Positions 22,218-26,625 of a stretch of 26,625 nucleotides of DNA are shown piece by piece. The stretch comes from a virus, in the IMG/VR virus record IMGVR_UViG_3300036398_002366, positions 1 through 26,625 of that record; one strand, given 5' to 3'. Under the pieces are notes generated by a model. The model did not search any database. It saw only the letters and a program-made list of their open reading frames with translations, and was not told the origin of the DNA. The translations under genes and the position numbers were made by a program. Every line of letters starts with the position of its first letter. Position 1 is the first letter of the stretch.

Positions 22218-22579
22218 AGGTCGCCCTCATCCTTGAGCAGCTCGCGTGCATAGATCGCCAGCTGCGCTCGCTCGTGCGGCTCGGAGAAGCAGACCGCATC
22301 GAGGAACTGGCGGCGGGCCTCGCCGGCCTCGAGCTCCTGCAGGCGCACGCGGAGGGCTGCGACCTCCTGGCCGAGCCGATCGGCCTCGGCACGCGCCCAC
22401 GTATGCGCCTCGCGCATCTGCCGGTTCTCCGCGCGGACCTCCTCGAGCGCGCGTAGCCCCTCGTCCAGCACCTCGGCAGGCGTGATCACAGCGACACCGC
22501 CTGCTGCCCTCCACGCCAGCTTGCGAAGCGCAGACTGCGCCTTGTCAATCTGGGGGCAGGTATGACCCGGGGGCTTCAC
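22214..22579 (-). CDS. coiled-coil hypothetical protein
   Basis: A 121-residue protein. I start it at GTG 22579-22577, which overlaps the stop of the upstream membrane protein (GTGA) and follows GGAGAG; an apparent longer frame to 22900 runs antiparallel to codon periodicity and overlaps two coupled genes. Residues 43-95 are a strong coiled coil (LDEGLRALEEVRAENRQM, EADRLGQEVAALRVRLQELEAG). The C-terminal part (ARRQFLDAVCFSEPHERAQL) is helical. Function unknown. Confidence 0.65.
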   Translation of the reverse strand: MKPPGHTCPQIDKAQSALRKLAWRAAGGVAVITPAEVLDEGLRALEEVRAENRQMREAHTWARAEADRLGQEVAALRVRLQELEAGEARRQFLDAVCFSEPHERAQLAIYARELLKDEGDL

Positions 22580-22788
22580 TTCATCTCTCCGTACCCATTG
22601 AGCGGCTTTGTGACCTCGCTGAGCAGCATATAGACCGCTCCCAACCAGCGGACAGCCATCAGCGTCCACACGACGCCGCACACCCATTCGGGGGCTGTGA
22701 AGTGATGGAGCAGCAGGTACACGAGCGCAGTGGTCTGCACAGGAAGGCGCGTCGGGAGCGCCACGTTCGGCAATACAGTTCGCTTCAT
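22576..22788 (-). CDS. small membrane protein
   Basis: A 70-residue protein with two hydrophobic segments, about residues 19-30 and 36-57 (VCGVVWTLMAVRWLGAVYML), and short polar ends. ATG 22788 overlaps the stop of the upstream gene (ATGA), and AGGTGAGGA precedes it. Its role is unknown; early membrane proteins in phages often act in exclusion or in blocking host processes. The hairpin topology and Trp-rich faces are the only clues. Confidence 0.7.
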   Translation of the reverse strand: MKRTVLPNVALPTRLPVQTTALVYLLLHHFTAPEWVCGVVWTLMAVRWLGAVYMLLSEVTKPLNGYGEMK

Positions 22789-23021
22789 TCCTCACCTCCG
22801 ATAGCGAGCAACCGCAATTTGAGACGCTCGGTGGCCAGCACCAGCGCCGCCACGCTGCCGCTGCCAAGCGCGTATGACGTGGCCTCGGCGCGCCCAGCAC
22901 AGGACATCACGAGGCCCACGCCCAGCACCTCGCCCGCACGGGCACGGGCAAGCGCATCCTCCAAGCACGCGATCACCGAAGTGTCGGGCGCCGCAGGGAC
23001 GACGTACAGATGCTCCGTCAT
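22785..23021 (-). CDS. hypothetical protein
   Basis: A 78-residue protein starting at ATG 23021, overlapping the upstream TGA. The frame can be extended to 23399, but that part is a shadow of the neighbouring gene. It has an alpha/beta pattern with VIACLEDALARARAGEVLGV and VGLVMSCAGRAEATSYALGSG, then VAALVLATERLKLRLLA. It resembles small phage proteins of unknown function in early operons, from memory only. Gly/Ala-rich loops may bind a ligand, but this is speculation. Confidence 0.65.
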   Translation of the reverse strand: MTEHLYVVPAAPDTSVIACLEDALARARAGEVLGVGLVMSCAGRAEATSYALGSGSVAALVLATERLKLRLLAIGGEE

Positions 23022-23347
23022 GGCGCAGCCTCCAGCGCGGCGACCAGAAGTTCGGCCTCGCTCTCGCCTTGCAGCGCGGTCGTTCCGAAGTCCGCGAGGA
23101 ACCAGCATCGTTTCCCACCGTTCACAGGTGATAGCGTCGTCTGCCCGTGCGCCTCCCGCACCAGCGCCAGCACGCATCCGAGCGTGGCAGGATCGCGGAG
23201 GTCGGGCACGTCTACGTCGGGGTTCCAGCGCCAGAGGAGCGAGTCGTCCCACGTCCGGCCCTGCATGTCCTTGAGGCCGGGCATCGGGCGGAAGTAACGA
23301 CAGGCCGCCAGCCGCTTGCCCAGCGCGGTCGCTTCTTCTTCGGTCAC
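23018..23347 (-). CDS. hypothetical phage protein (ABA-sandwich-like)
   Basis: A 109-residue protein with a GTG start (23347) and GAGGGGGA just upstream. The text WDDSLLWRWNPDVDVPDL (residues 33-50), DPATLGCVLALVREA (52-66), CWFLADF (81-87) and a C-terminal helix ESEAELLVAALEAAP (95-109) follow a pattern I know from many phage early regions, related to the so-called ABA sandwich domain. The function is unknown. It lies directly after the methyltransferase and overlaps it by 4 bases. One repeat copy covers its ribosome binding site. Confidence 0.7.
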   Translation of the reverse strand: MTEEEATALGKRLAACRYFRPMPGLKDMQGRTWDDSLLWRWNPDVDVPDLRDPATLGCVLALVREAHGQTTLSPVNGGKRCWFLADFGTTALQGESEAELLVAALEAAP

Positions 23348-24096
23348 GGTTCCCCCTCGCGGCGGTGCTCGCCGGGATCCTCTTCGTCGTCGTCTTCATC
23401 CCAACTCGTCCACAACGCTTCTTGACTCACCTTTCCTCCTCTCTTGCTCTCGTTCCCCTTGATGTTGATGAATGGTCGGAACGGAAGCCATGTTGCGCCG
23501 ACGTTCTCGCAGACCATGACTTGACCTTCACGGGTGCGGCACCATTCGGCGAGGTGCGAAAAGTCTGGCACCTTGGACGGGTAGTGCTTCCCCGCGCCGA
23601 TGTATGGCGGGTCCACGAACCACGTCGCTTCAACATCTGGAGCGTCGCTGTAGTCGCCTTCAATGAGGAGCCAGTGCCGAATACGATCGACCTGCGCCGC
23701 TACACGCTCACGTATGTGCGCGCCCCAGGACTGGTTCGGGTACGCCGTAGCCCACCTAGACGGCGACTTGCACGGCGTCACCGCGCCCTTGTTCATCCAA
23801 AAACCGATCAGGCACCGCGCCTCCTCGCACACCGCAAGGTCATCGACCGTTTGCCCAGGCTGCATCAGCGGTAGACCGCGCACCTCTGATGCTGACACAC
23901 GAAGGAGGTACCTCCACAACGCCGCTACCTTTGGGTTCTTTTCAACGAGGACGACTTTACGATCTGCGTACCGCAGCGAATAGCCAGCGGCTCCCGCAAA
24001 CGGTTCAATGATCGTGTCGTAGATAGGACGCGGGTATCGCGGAGCCGCTCGCCACTTGCCACCGTAGTACGTCCAGAAAGGTCGAATGCAGTTCAT
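23344..24096 (-). CDS. DNA adenine methyltransferase (Dam-like, D12 class)
   Basis: A 250-residue enzyme that would transfer methyl from S-adenosylmethionine to N6 of adenine. Motifs are in the alpha-group order: YGGK (11-14) near the N-terminus, the cofactor loop EPFAGAAG (31-38), and the catalytic DPPY (162-165). The start is ATG 24096 after GGAGGAGGGG; a longer frame to 24201 is a shadow. Recognition of GATC is likely by family but not proven. GC looks about 55 percent in two 60-base lines checked (23401-23520), clearly below the neighbours, and 29-bp direct repeats flank it. No paired restriction enzyme is present, so it probably protects phage DNA from host nucleases or alters regulation. 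Confidence 0.9.
   Translation of the reverse strand: MNCIRPFWTYYGGKWRAAPRYPRPIYDTIIEPFAGAAGYSLRYADRKVVLVEKNPKVAALWRYLLRVSASEVRGLPLMQPGQTVDDLAVCEEARCLIGFWMNKGAVTPCKSPSRWATAYPNQSWGAHIRERVAAQVDRIRHWLLIEGDYSDAPDVEATWFVDPPYIGAGKHYPSKVPDFSHLAEWCRTREGQVMVCENVGATWLPFRPFINIKGNESKRGGKVSQEALWTSWDEDDDEEDPGEHRREGEP
23348..23376 (-). repeat. direct repeat copy 1 flanking methyltransferase
   Basis: On the plus strand this 29-base stretch matches 24097-24125 at 24 positions, with an identical core CGGCGGTGCTCGCCG. In the mRNA sense it contains a small hairpin (CGGCG/CGCCG) directly before the purine-rich ribosome binding site of the 109-aa gene. It also encodes the GEHRRE tail of the methyltransferase. Confidence 0.8.
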
Positions 24097-24338
24097 GGCC
24101 CCTCCTCCCGGCGGTGCTCGCCGCGTTCGATGGCGTCTGCTGCGTGATCGTAGGCGTAGTCGTCGTCGCCCGCACACTGCGAAACCTGCGAGCGCAGCCA
24201 CGCCACCACGGCAGCGCGCTCCTCTGCAGCGCCCTCCTCCCGTATGGCCAGCACCCGATCGAGCTGCGCCTCTGCTGCCTCGAGCTGCTGAAGAGCCGCG
24301 TCGAGCAACTCATTGAGCCTGTGTGCGCTGACAATCAT
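24093..24338 (-). CDS. hypothetical helical protein
   Basis: An 81-residue protein from ATG 24338, preceded by GGGAGG; the frame extension to 24398 overlaps the upstream gene. The N-terminal half is a coiled coil (LNELLDAALQQLEAAEAQLDRVL). The C-terminal half has EERAAVVAWLRSQVSQ and YDHAADAIERGEHRRE, a combination common in small phage early proteins of unknown role. Its last residues share the GEHRRE-G-P ending with the methyltransferase because of the flanking repeat. Confidence 0.7.
   Translation of the reverse strand: MIVSAHRLNELLDAALQQLEAAEAQLDRVLAIREEGAAEERAAVVAWLRSQVSQCAGDDDYAYDHAADAIERGEHRREEGP
24097..24125 (-). repeat. direct repeat copy 2 flanking methyltransferase
   Basis: The second copy of the 29-bp repeat (24 of 29 identical to 23348-23376), covering the ribosome binding site GGAGGAGGGG of the methyltransferase and the end of the 81-aa gene. 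The two copies bracket the methyltransferase almost exactly, so recombination between them would remove the gene and keep a ribosome site for the next one. Confidence 0.8.
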
Positions 24339-24592
24339 GCCGTAGCCTCCCAACGGTACTCGACCGTCCGTGCGAACTGTCCCGACGCTCGACGCCACCG
24401 ACGTTCATCCTCGTGACGCGCGACAAGGCCGCGCTCTGATAGTCCATGCATGACCGAGCGCACCTTCCTCTCGTCCCAGTTGAGCGTGCGACCGATCAGC
24501 GTGGAGGAGGCGGTGCCCCGCTCCGCGAGGAGCAGAAGCACACGACCCTCCGCGATGTCTCGGCGCTCATAGGTACGCCGCTTCACCGCCAT
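24335..24592 (-). CDS. winged helix-turn-helix protein
   Basis: An 85-residue protein starting at ATG 24592. Residues 15-62 form a compact winged-helix pattern: helix GRVLLLLAERG, then STLIGRTLNWDERKVRSVMHGL as the second and third helices, and a wing with GLVARHEDERRWRR. The MarR/replication-regulator style suggests a DNA-binding regulator of early phage or host genes. The basic N-terminus supports DNA binding. It overlaps the Gp157 gene by 10 bases, so it is in the same operon. Confidence 0.7.
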   Translation of the reverse strand: MAVKRRTYERRDIAEGRVLLLLAERGTASSTLIGRTLNWDERKVRSVMHGLSERGLVARHEDERRWRRASGQFARTVEYRWEATA

Positions 24593-25080
24593 CGGACACC
24601 TCGACGCTCCACGATCCGCACGCCGTCAATCATCTTCCCGCCTTCGAGATCGCGTTGGAGCGTGCGCTTGTCCACCTCGATGGTGTGCCGCTGGTAGCAG
24701 GGCTCCAGCGCCTCGGCCTCGACGGACACCTCGATGCTGCGCGACGTGGCCAGCCACGCGGTGAACAGCGGTCCCTTGACCTTTGCCTCCTCGCCCAGCG
24801 CCTCACGGGCGGCGAGCAGTTCCGCGGCCAGCGCCTTCACCCGCTCGGCCTGTCCATCGAGGTACCGGCGCCGGCGTGCGAGCGTCTGCTCGAGGTCGCG
24901 CAGCGTCTGCGCCTCCGAGTCGAGGCGTTTCACGACCGCCCAGTAGGCCGTGAGTTTGTCGTCACTCTGACCGAGCCACTCAGCGAGTGCCTCGGACATC
25001 GTGTCCACGTCCGCGCCCTCAGGGGCGTCAAGCATGGCGACCAGGGCGCCGGCATGCTGTAGCAGTTCGGGTCCGGTCAT
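24583..25080 (-). CDS. Gp157-family phage protein
   Basis: A 165-residue protein matching the Siphovirus Gp157 family: EALAEWLGQSDDKLTAYWAV (residues 30-49), a long helical coiled coil (51-98), and a short beta domain GPLFTAWLATSRSIEVS (103-119) before a basic C-terminus. The length is right. Gp157 proteins are coded next to single-strand annealing or SSB genes in many phages; one homologue from a Streptococcus phage was linked with altered phage resistance, but the molecular function is not known. It begins at ATG 25080, which overlaps the ERF stop (TAATG). Confidence 0.85.
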   Translation of the reverse strand: MTGPELLQHAGALVAMLDAPEGADVDTMSEALAEWLGQSDDKLTAYWAVVKRLDSEAQTLRDLEQTLARRRRYLDGQAERVKALAAELLAAREALGEEAKVKGPLFTAWLATSRSIEVSVEAEALEPCYQRHTIEVDKRTLQRDLEGGKMIDGVRIVERRGVRWR

Positions 25081-25811
25081 TAGTACGGGATCTCCTCGTC
25101 AGGGCCAACGGGCATGGTGGGTTCAACGACCTGCATGCGCTCCTGCTTCCGAGGCCCGCGCGGAGGCCAGATCACGCCGTCGCAGGATTTGTCGCGGCAC
25201 TTGTAGTCGGGCGCCTTCGGGTTCGTCTTCGGCTTCTCGGGCGTGCCCCGGTTGTCCCACATGCGGCCACCGCACGTCGGACAGGAGGGATCATCGCCGG
25301 TCCCGCTCGCGTGTGGCGTGAACGTCGTCGTGCTGCCCTGGAAGGTGGCCTCGACTTTCTGCGCAGCGCGCTGCAGCTCGGGCGACGGCGCACGAGGCGC
25401 CTGAACGGGAGCGGGCGCCATTGCAGCGGCGCCGTCATCGTCTGCTTCCGCGGACAAGCCGACGACTGCGGACAGGGCGTACCTGCGGAGGTACGTCAGA
25501 GCGCTGCCCACGCTGGGCGCGTCGTGCTTCGCGAGGCGCACGCCAGCGGTGCTCTGCAGGAACTCGCCGGACGTGTGCAGGAGAAGCGTCGTCAGCGTGA
25601 CGACATCGCCATCGAGGCCGGCATGCTGGGACAGCGCGAGGCCGTGCTTGGCCATCGGGGCGCGCACCGCCTCGAGACAGGCGGCGAGGTCCGCGTACCG
25701 GGACCGGAAGTGCGGGTTCACGGCCTCTTTGCGGGCCGGCTCGAGATCGGCCTGCATGGCAGAGAGCGCCTTGGCGAGTTCTCCGAGAGTGGTGGATGCG
25801 TAGACGGACAT
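25080..25811 (-). CDS. erf: ERF-family single-strand annealing protein with zinc ribbon
   Basis: A 243-residue recombinase. Residues 1-130 are the ERF domain: NPHFRSRYADLAACLEAVRA (32-51), VTLTTLLLHTSGEFLQS (71-87), and DAPSVGSALTYLRRYALSAV (97-116), ending with AEADDDG. It anneals complementary single strands during phage recombination or circularisation. A linker leads to a zinc ribbon with C177, C180, C205 and C210. The last residues, DEEIPY, resemble the DDDIPF tip of bacterial SSB. ATG 25811 follows AGGAG. The stop overlaps the Gp157 start, so both are likely translated together in a recombination unit. No exonuclease partner is seen here. Confidence 0.9.
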   Translation of the reverse strand: MSVYASTTLGELAKALSAMQADLEPARKEAVNPHFRSRYADLAACLEAVRAPMAKHGLALSQHAGLDGDVVTLTTLLLHTSGEFLQSTAGVRLAKHDAPSVGSALTYLRRYALSAVVGLSAEADDDGAAAMAPAPVQAPRAPSPELQRAAQKVEATFQGSTTTFTPHASGTGDDPSCPTCGGRMWDNRGTPEKPKTNPKAPDYKCRDKSCDGVIWPPRGPRKQERMQVVEPTMPVGPDEEIPY

Positions 25812-25813
25812 GA

Positions 25814-25927
25814 CTACTCCTGCTCAGTGGTGAGGGTGACAGTGGACGGCTCAGGCTCGATCCACGCGAGTACGGCGCCGAGGCCGAGCGTGACGAGGAA
25901 GGCGACGACAAGGGTATCCTTGATCAT
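25814..25927 (-). CDS. short membrane peptide (37 aa)
   Basis: A 37-residue frame from ATG 25927 to TAG 25814-25816. AGGAG lies seven bases before the start, the start overlaps the stop of the upstream gene (ATGA), and the stop is two bases from the ERF start codon. Residues 6-22 (LVVAFLVTLGLGAVLAW) form one hydrophobic helix, followed by an acidic tail (EPEPSTV...TTEQE). Good coupling and a good ribosome site support it as a real gene. Its role is unknown, perhaps inhibiting a host membrane function. Confidence 0.65.
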   Translation of the reverse strand: MIKDTLVVAFLVTLGLGAVLAWIEPEPSTVTLTTEQE

Positions 25928-26409
25928 GCGATCTCCTGGAGGATCGTGGGGTCAGTGACGTAGCAGGTGACGACGACGCGGCGCGACAGGCTCCACGTCA
26001 CGGTGTAGGCGACAGGCGTCCGAGCGTAATGAGCGCGAGACGGCGCCATCTGGCAGAGGGTGCGTGCTGAGTCGTTATGGACGCCGATCTCGACGCAGGA
26101 CTCCGCGAGCGTCCAGCGCAGGCAGAGGTCCGTGTTGCCCATGGCCTCGAGGTCACTGGCGAGCTGCATAAGACGCACGTAGTCGTGCGGCTCGATGTCC
26201 TCGCATTGCGGAACGACAGTCTGGAGGACGCTCACGCCACCTACCGTCCACCGCACCGCCATCCCGTCGATCTCTGCCACTGGAGGGTGTACCGGCGCAG
26301 CGCCAAACAGATGCAGGCGCCCCGGGTGGACGATGGCGCCAGTGCTGACGCGCTTGAGAAGGTCGTGTGCTGCTTCGGCCAGCACGACGATCGGTCGGTA
26401 GGGTTCCAT
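25924..26409 (-). CDS. hypothetical first gene of the early operon
   Basis: A 161-residue protein starting at ATG 26409, chosen because AAGGAG (reverse complement of 26415-26420) is well spaced; a start seven codons upstream (26430) would lie on the promoter. It is a mixed alpha/beta protein with YRPIVVLAEAAHDLLKRV at the N-terminus, two Trp and five Cys overall (e.g. PQCEDIEP, TDLCLRW, ESCVEIGV), and beta strands near the end (YTVTWSLSRRVVVTCYVT). I recognise no family. As the first gene behind the leftward promoter, it would be among the earliest made, which fits host takeover or regulation. Confidence 0.7.
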   Translation of the reverse strand: MEPYRPIVVLAEAAHDLLKRVSTGAIVHPGRLHLFGAAPVHPPVAEIDGMAVRWTVGGVSVLQTVVPQCEDIEPHDYVRLMQLASDLEAMGNTDLCLRWTLAESCVEIGVHNDSARTLCQMAPSRAHYARTPVAYTVTWSLSRRVVVTCYVTDPTILQEIA

Positions 26410-26429
26410 GATCGCTCCTTGTGGCACCA

Positions 26430-26459
26430 TATGTAGTGCGTCGTCGTGGAGTACGTCAA
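26430..26459 (-). promoter_or_regulatory. leftward early promoter
   Basis: On the minus strand TTGACG (26459-26454) matches the -35 consensus at five positions. TACATA (26435-26430) is an 18-base-spaced, weak -10 box. Transcription would start near 26422, giving a short leader that contains AAGGAG before ATG 26409. Its -35 is half of the perfect inverted repeat at 26454-26471, so binding there would block it. Confidence 0.5.
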
Positions 26460-26471
26460 CAGGGGTTGACG
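26454..26471. promoter_or_regulatory. candidate operator (perfect inverted repeat)
   Basis: CGTCAACAGGGGTTGACG is a 7-base perfect inverted repeat around AGGG. Each arm contains the -35 box of one of two divergent promoters. A dimeric repressor bound here would close both. The most obvious candidate regulator is the HTH-like product of the adjacent plus-strand gene, but this is inference. Confidence 0.6.
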
Positions 26472-26494
26472 CTTTTTTCTAACTGGTGTAGATG
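26466..26494 (+). promoter_or_regulatory. rightward promoter
   Basis: TTGACG (26466-26471) is followed after 17 bases by TAGATG (26489-26494), a weak -10 (three of six). The predicted start is within a base or two of ATG 26501, suggesting a leaderless message for the adjacent gene. It overlaps the candidate operator. Confidence 0.45.
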
Positions 26495-26500
26495 TGGAGC

Positions 26501-26625
26501 ATGGAACCGAGAGACACCATCCTCCGCATGTGCGCCGCCCACAACGTGTCGCGCCGCCAGCTTGTGCAGGCGTTTGAGGCGCGGACGTGTCGCCCTTCGC
26601 GTGCACGCGTCCACTACTACTGGAC
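26501..26625 (+). CDS. partial gene: HTH-like DNA-binding protein (candidate repressor)
   Basis: The frame opens at ATG 26501 and is cut by the window end after 41 codons. Its residues (DTILRMCAAHNVSRRQL, then QAFEARTCRPSRARVHYYW) read like two or three helices of a helix-turn-helix with a basic recognition helix. GGAG lies only one base before the ATG, too close to act as a normal ribosome site, and the promoter starts transcription about here, so leaderless translation is likely. Position next to an operator between divergent promoters is that of a phage regulator (cI/Cro-like), but the fold is not certain from 41 residues. Confidence 0.5.
   Translation, partial: MEPRDTILRMCAAHNVSRRQLVQAFEARTCRPSRARVHYYW

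Noticed and set aside
22580-22900. N-terminal extension of the coiled-coil gene to 22900
   Set aside because: The extension overlaps the membrane protein gene and the 78-aa gene, both tightly coupled with ribosome sites; Cys/Arg/Pro-rich text looks non-coding. GTG 22579 with GTGA overlap is better.
1-26625. tRNA genes, CRISPR arrays, insertion sequences, integrase or attachment site
   Set aside because: Reading both strands I saw no cloverleaf with a GTTCRA-type arm, no spaced repeat array, no transposase or recombinase motifs. A tRNA scan would be decisive for the first point.

Overview
The window is a gene-dense, GC-rich stretch of a tailed double-stranded DNA bacteriophage. Clear landmarks are a terminase large subunit, portal, scaffold, HK97-type capsid, tail tube, frameshifted tail assembly chaperone and tape measure. 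No sheath or contractile baseplate genes are seen, so a siphovirus with a flexible tail is most likely; by the usual 0.15 nm per residue rule, the 625-residue tape measure predicts a tail near 94 nm. The host cannot be named from sequence alone. GC of roughly two thirds and sigma-70-like promoter boxes only suggest a GC-rich bacterium. No integrase, tRNA gene, CRISPR array or insertion sequence was seen.

Layout, plus strand (84-22039): packaging (84-2091), portal and head assembly (2093-5871), neck and connector genes (5954-7979), tail tube, chaperones and tape measure (7988-11565), tail tip and receptor-binding proteins (11567-18677), a lysis segment (18712-19594), then a second group of adhesin-like genes (19603-21404) and a membrane/coiled-coil protein (21401-22039). 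Most genes overlap by 1-4 bases (ATGA, GTGA, TGATG), which implies translational coupling. The few real gaps hold the control signals: a promoter with a 5' hairpin before the capsid gene, hairpin terminators after the capsid and tail tube genes, and an extended -10 promoter before the lysis genes.

Layout, minus strand (26409-22014): one compact early-type operon, read right to left. It encodes an unknown 161-aa protein, a 37-aa membrane peptide, an ERF single-strand annealing protein with a zinc ribbon and an SSB-like tail, a Gp157-family protein, a winged helix protein, an 81-aa protein, a Dam-like adenine methyltransferase, and several small proteins including a double-spanning membrane protein and a zinc ribbon protein. 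The methyltransferase has visibly lower GC and is bracketed by imperfect 29-bp direct repeats that carry the ribosome binding sites, so it looks like an exchangeable cassette.

At the right edge a divergent control region (26430-26500) carries a perfect inverted repeat covering the -35 boxes of two opposed promoters. The leftward promoter drives the early operon; the rightward one drives a truncated HTH-like gene that may have a leaderless mRNA. The strongest points for follow-up are the -1 frameshift, the competing hairpins at 8503-8547, the methyltransferase cassette, the ERF C-terminal tail and the shared operator. I did not find a clear, wholly new multi-gene system; the best candidates for new biology are these control elements and the uncharacterised genes around the methyltransferase.
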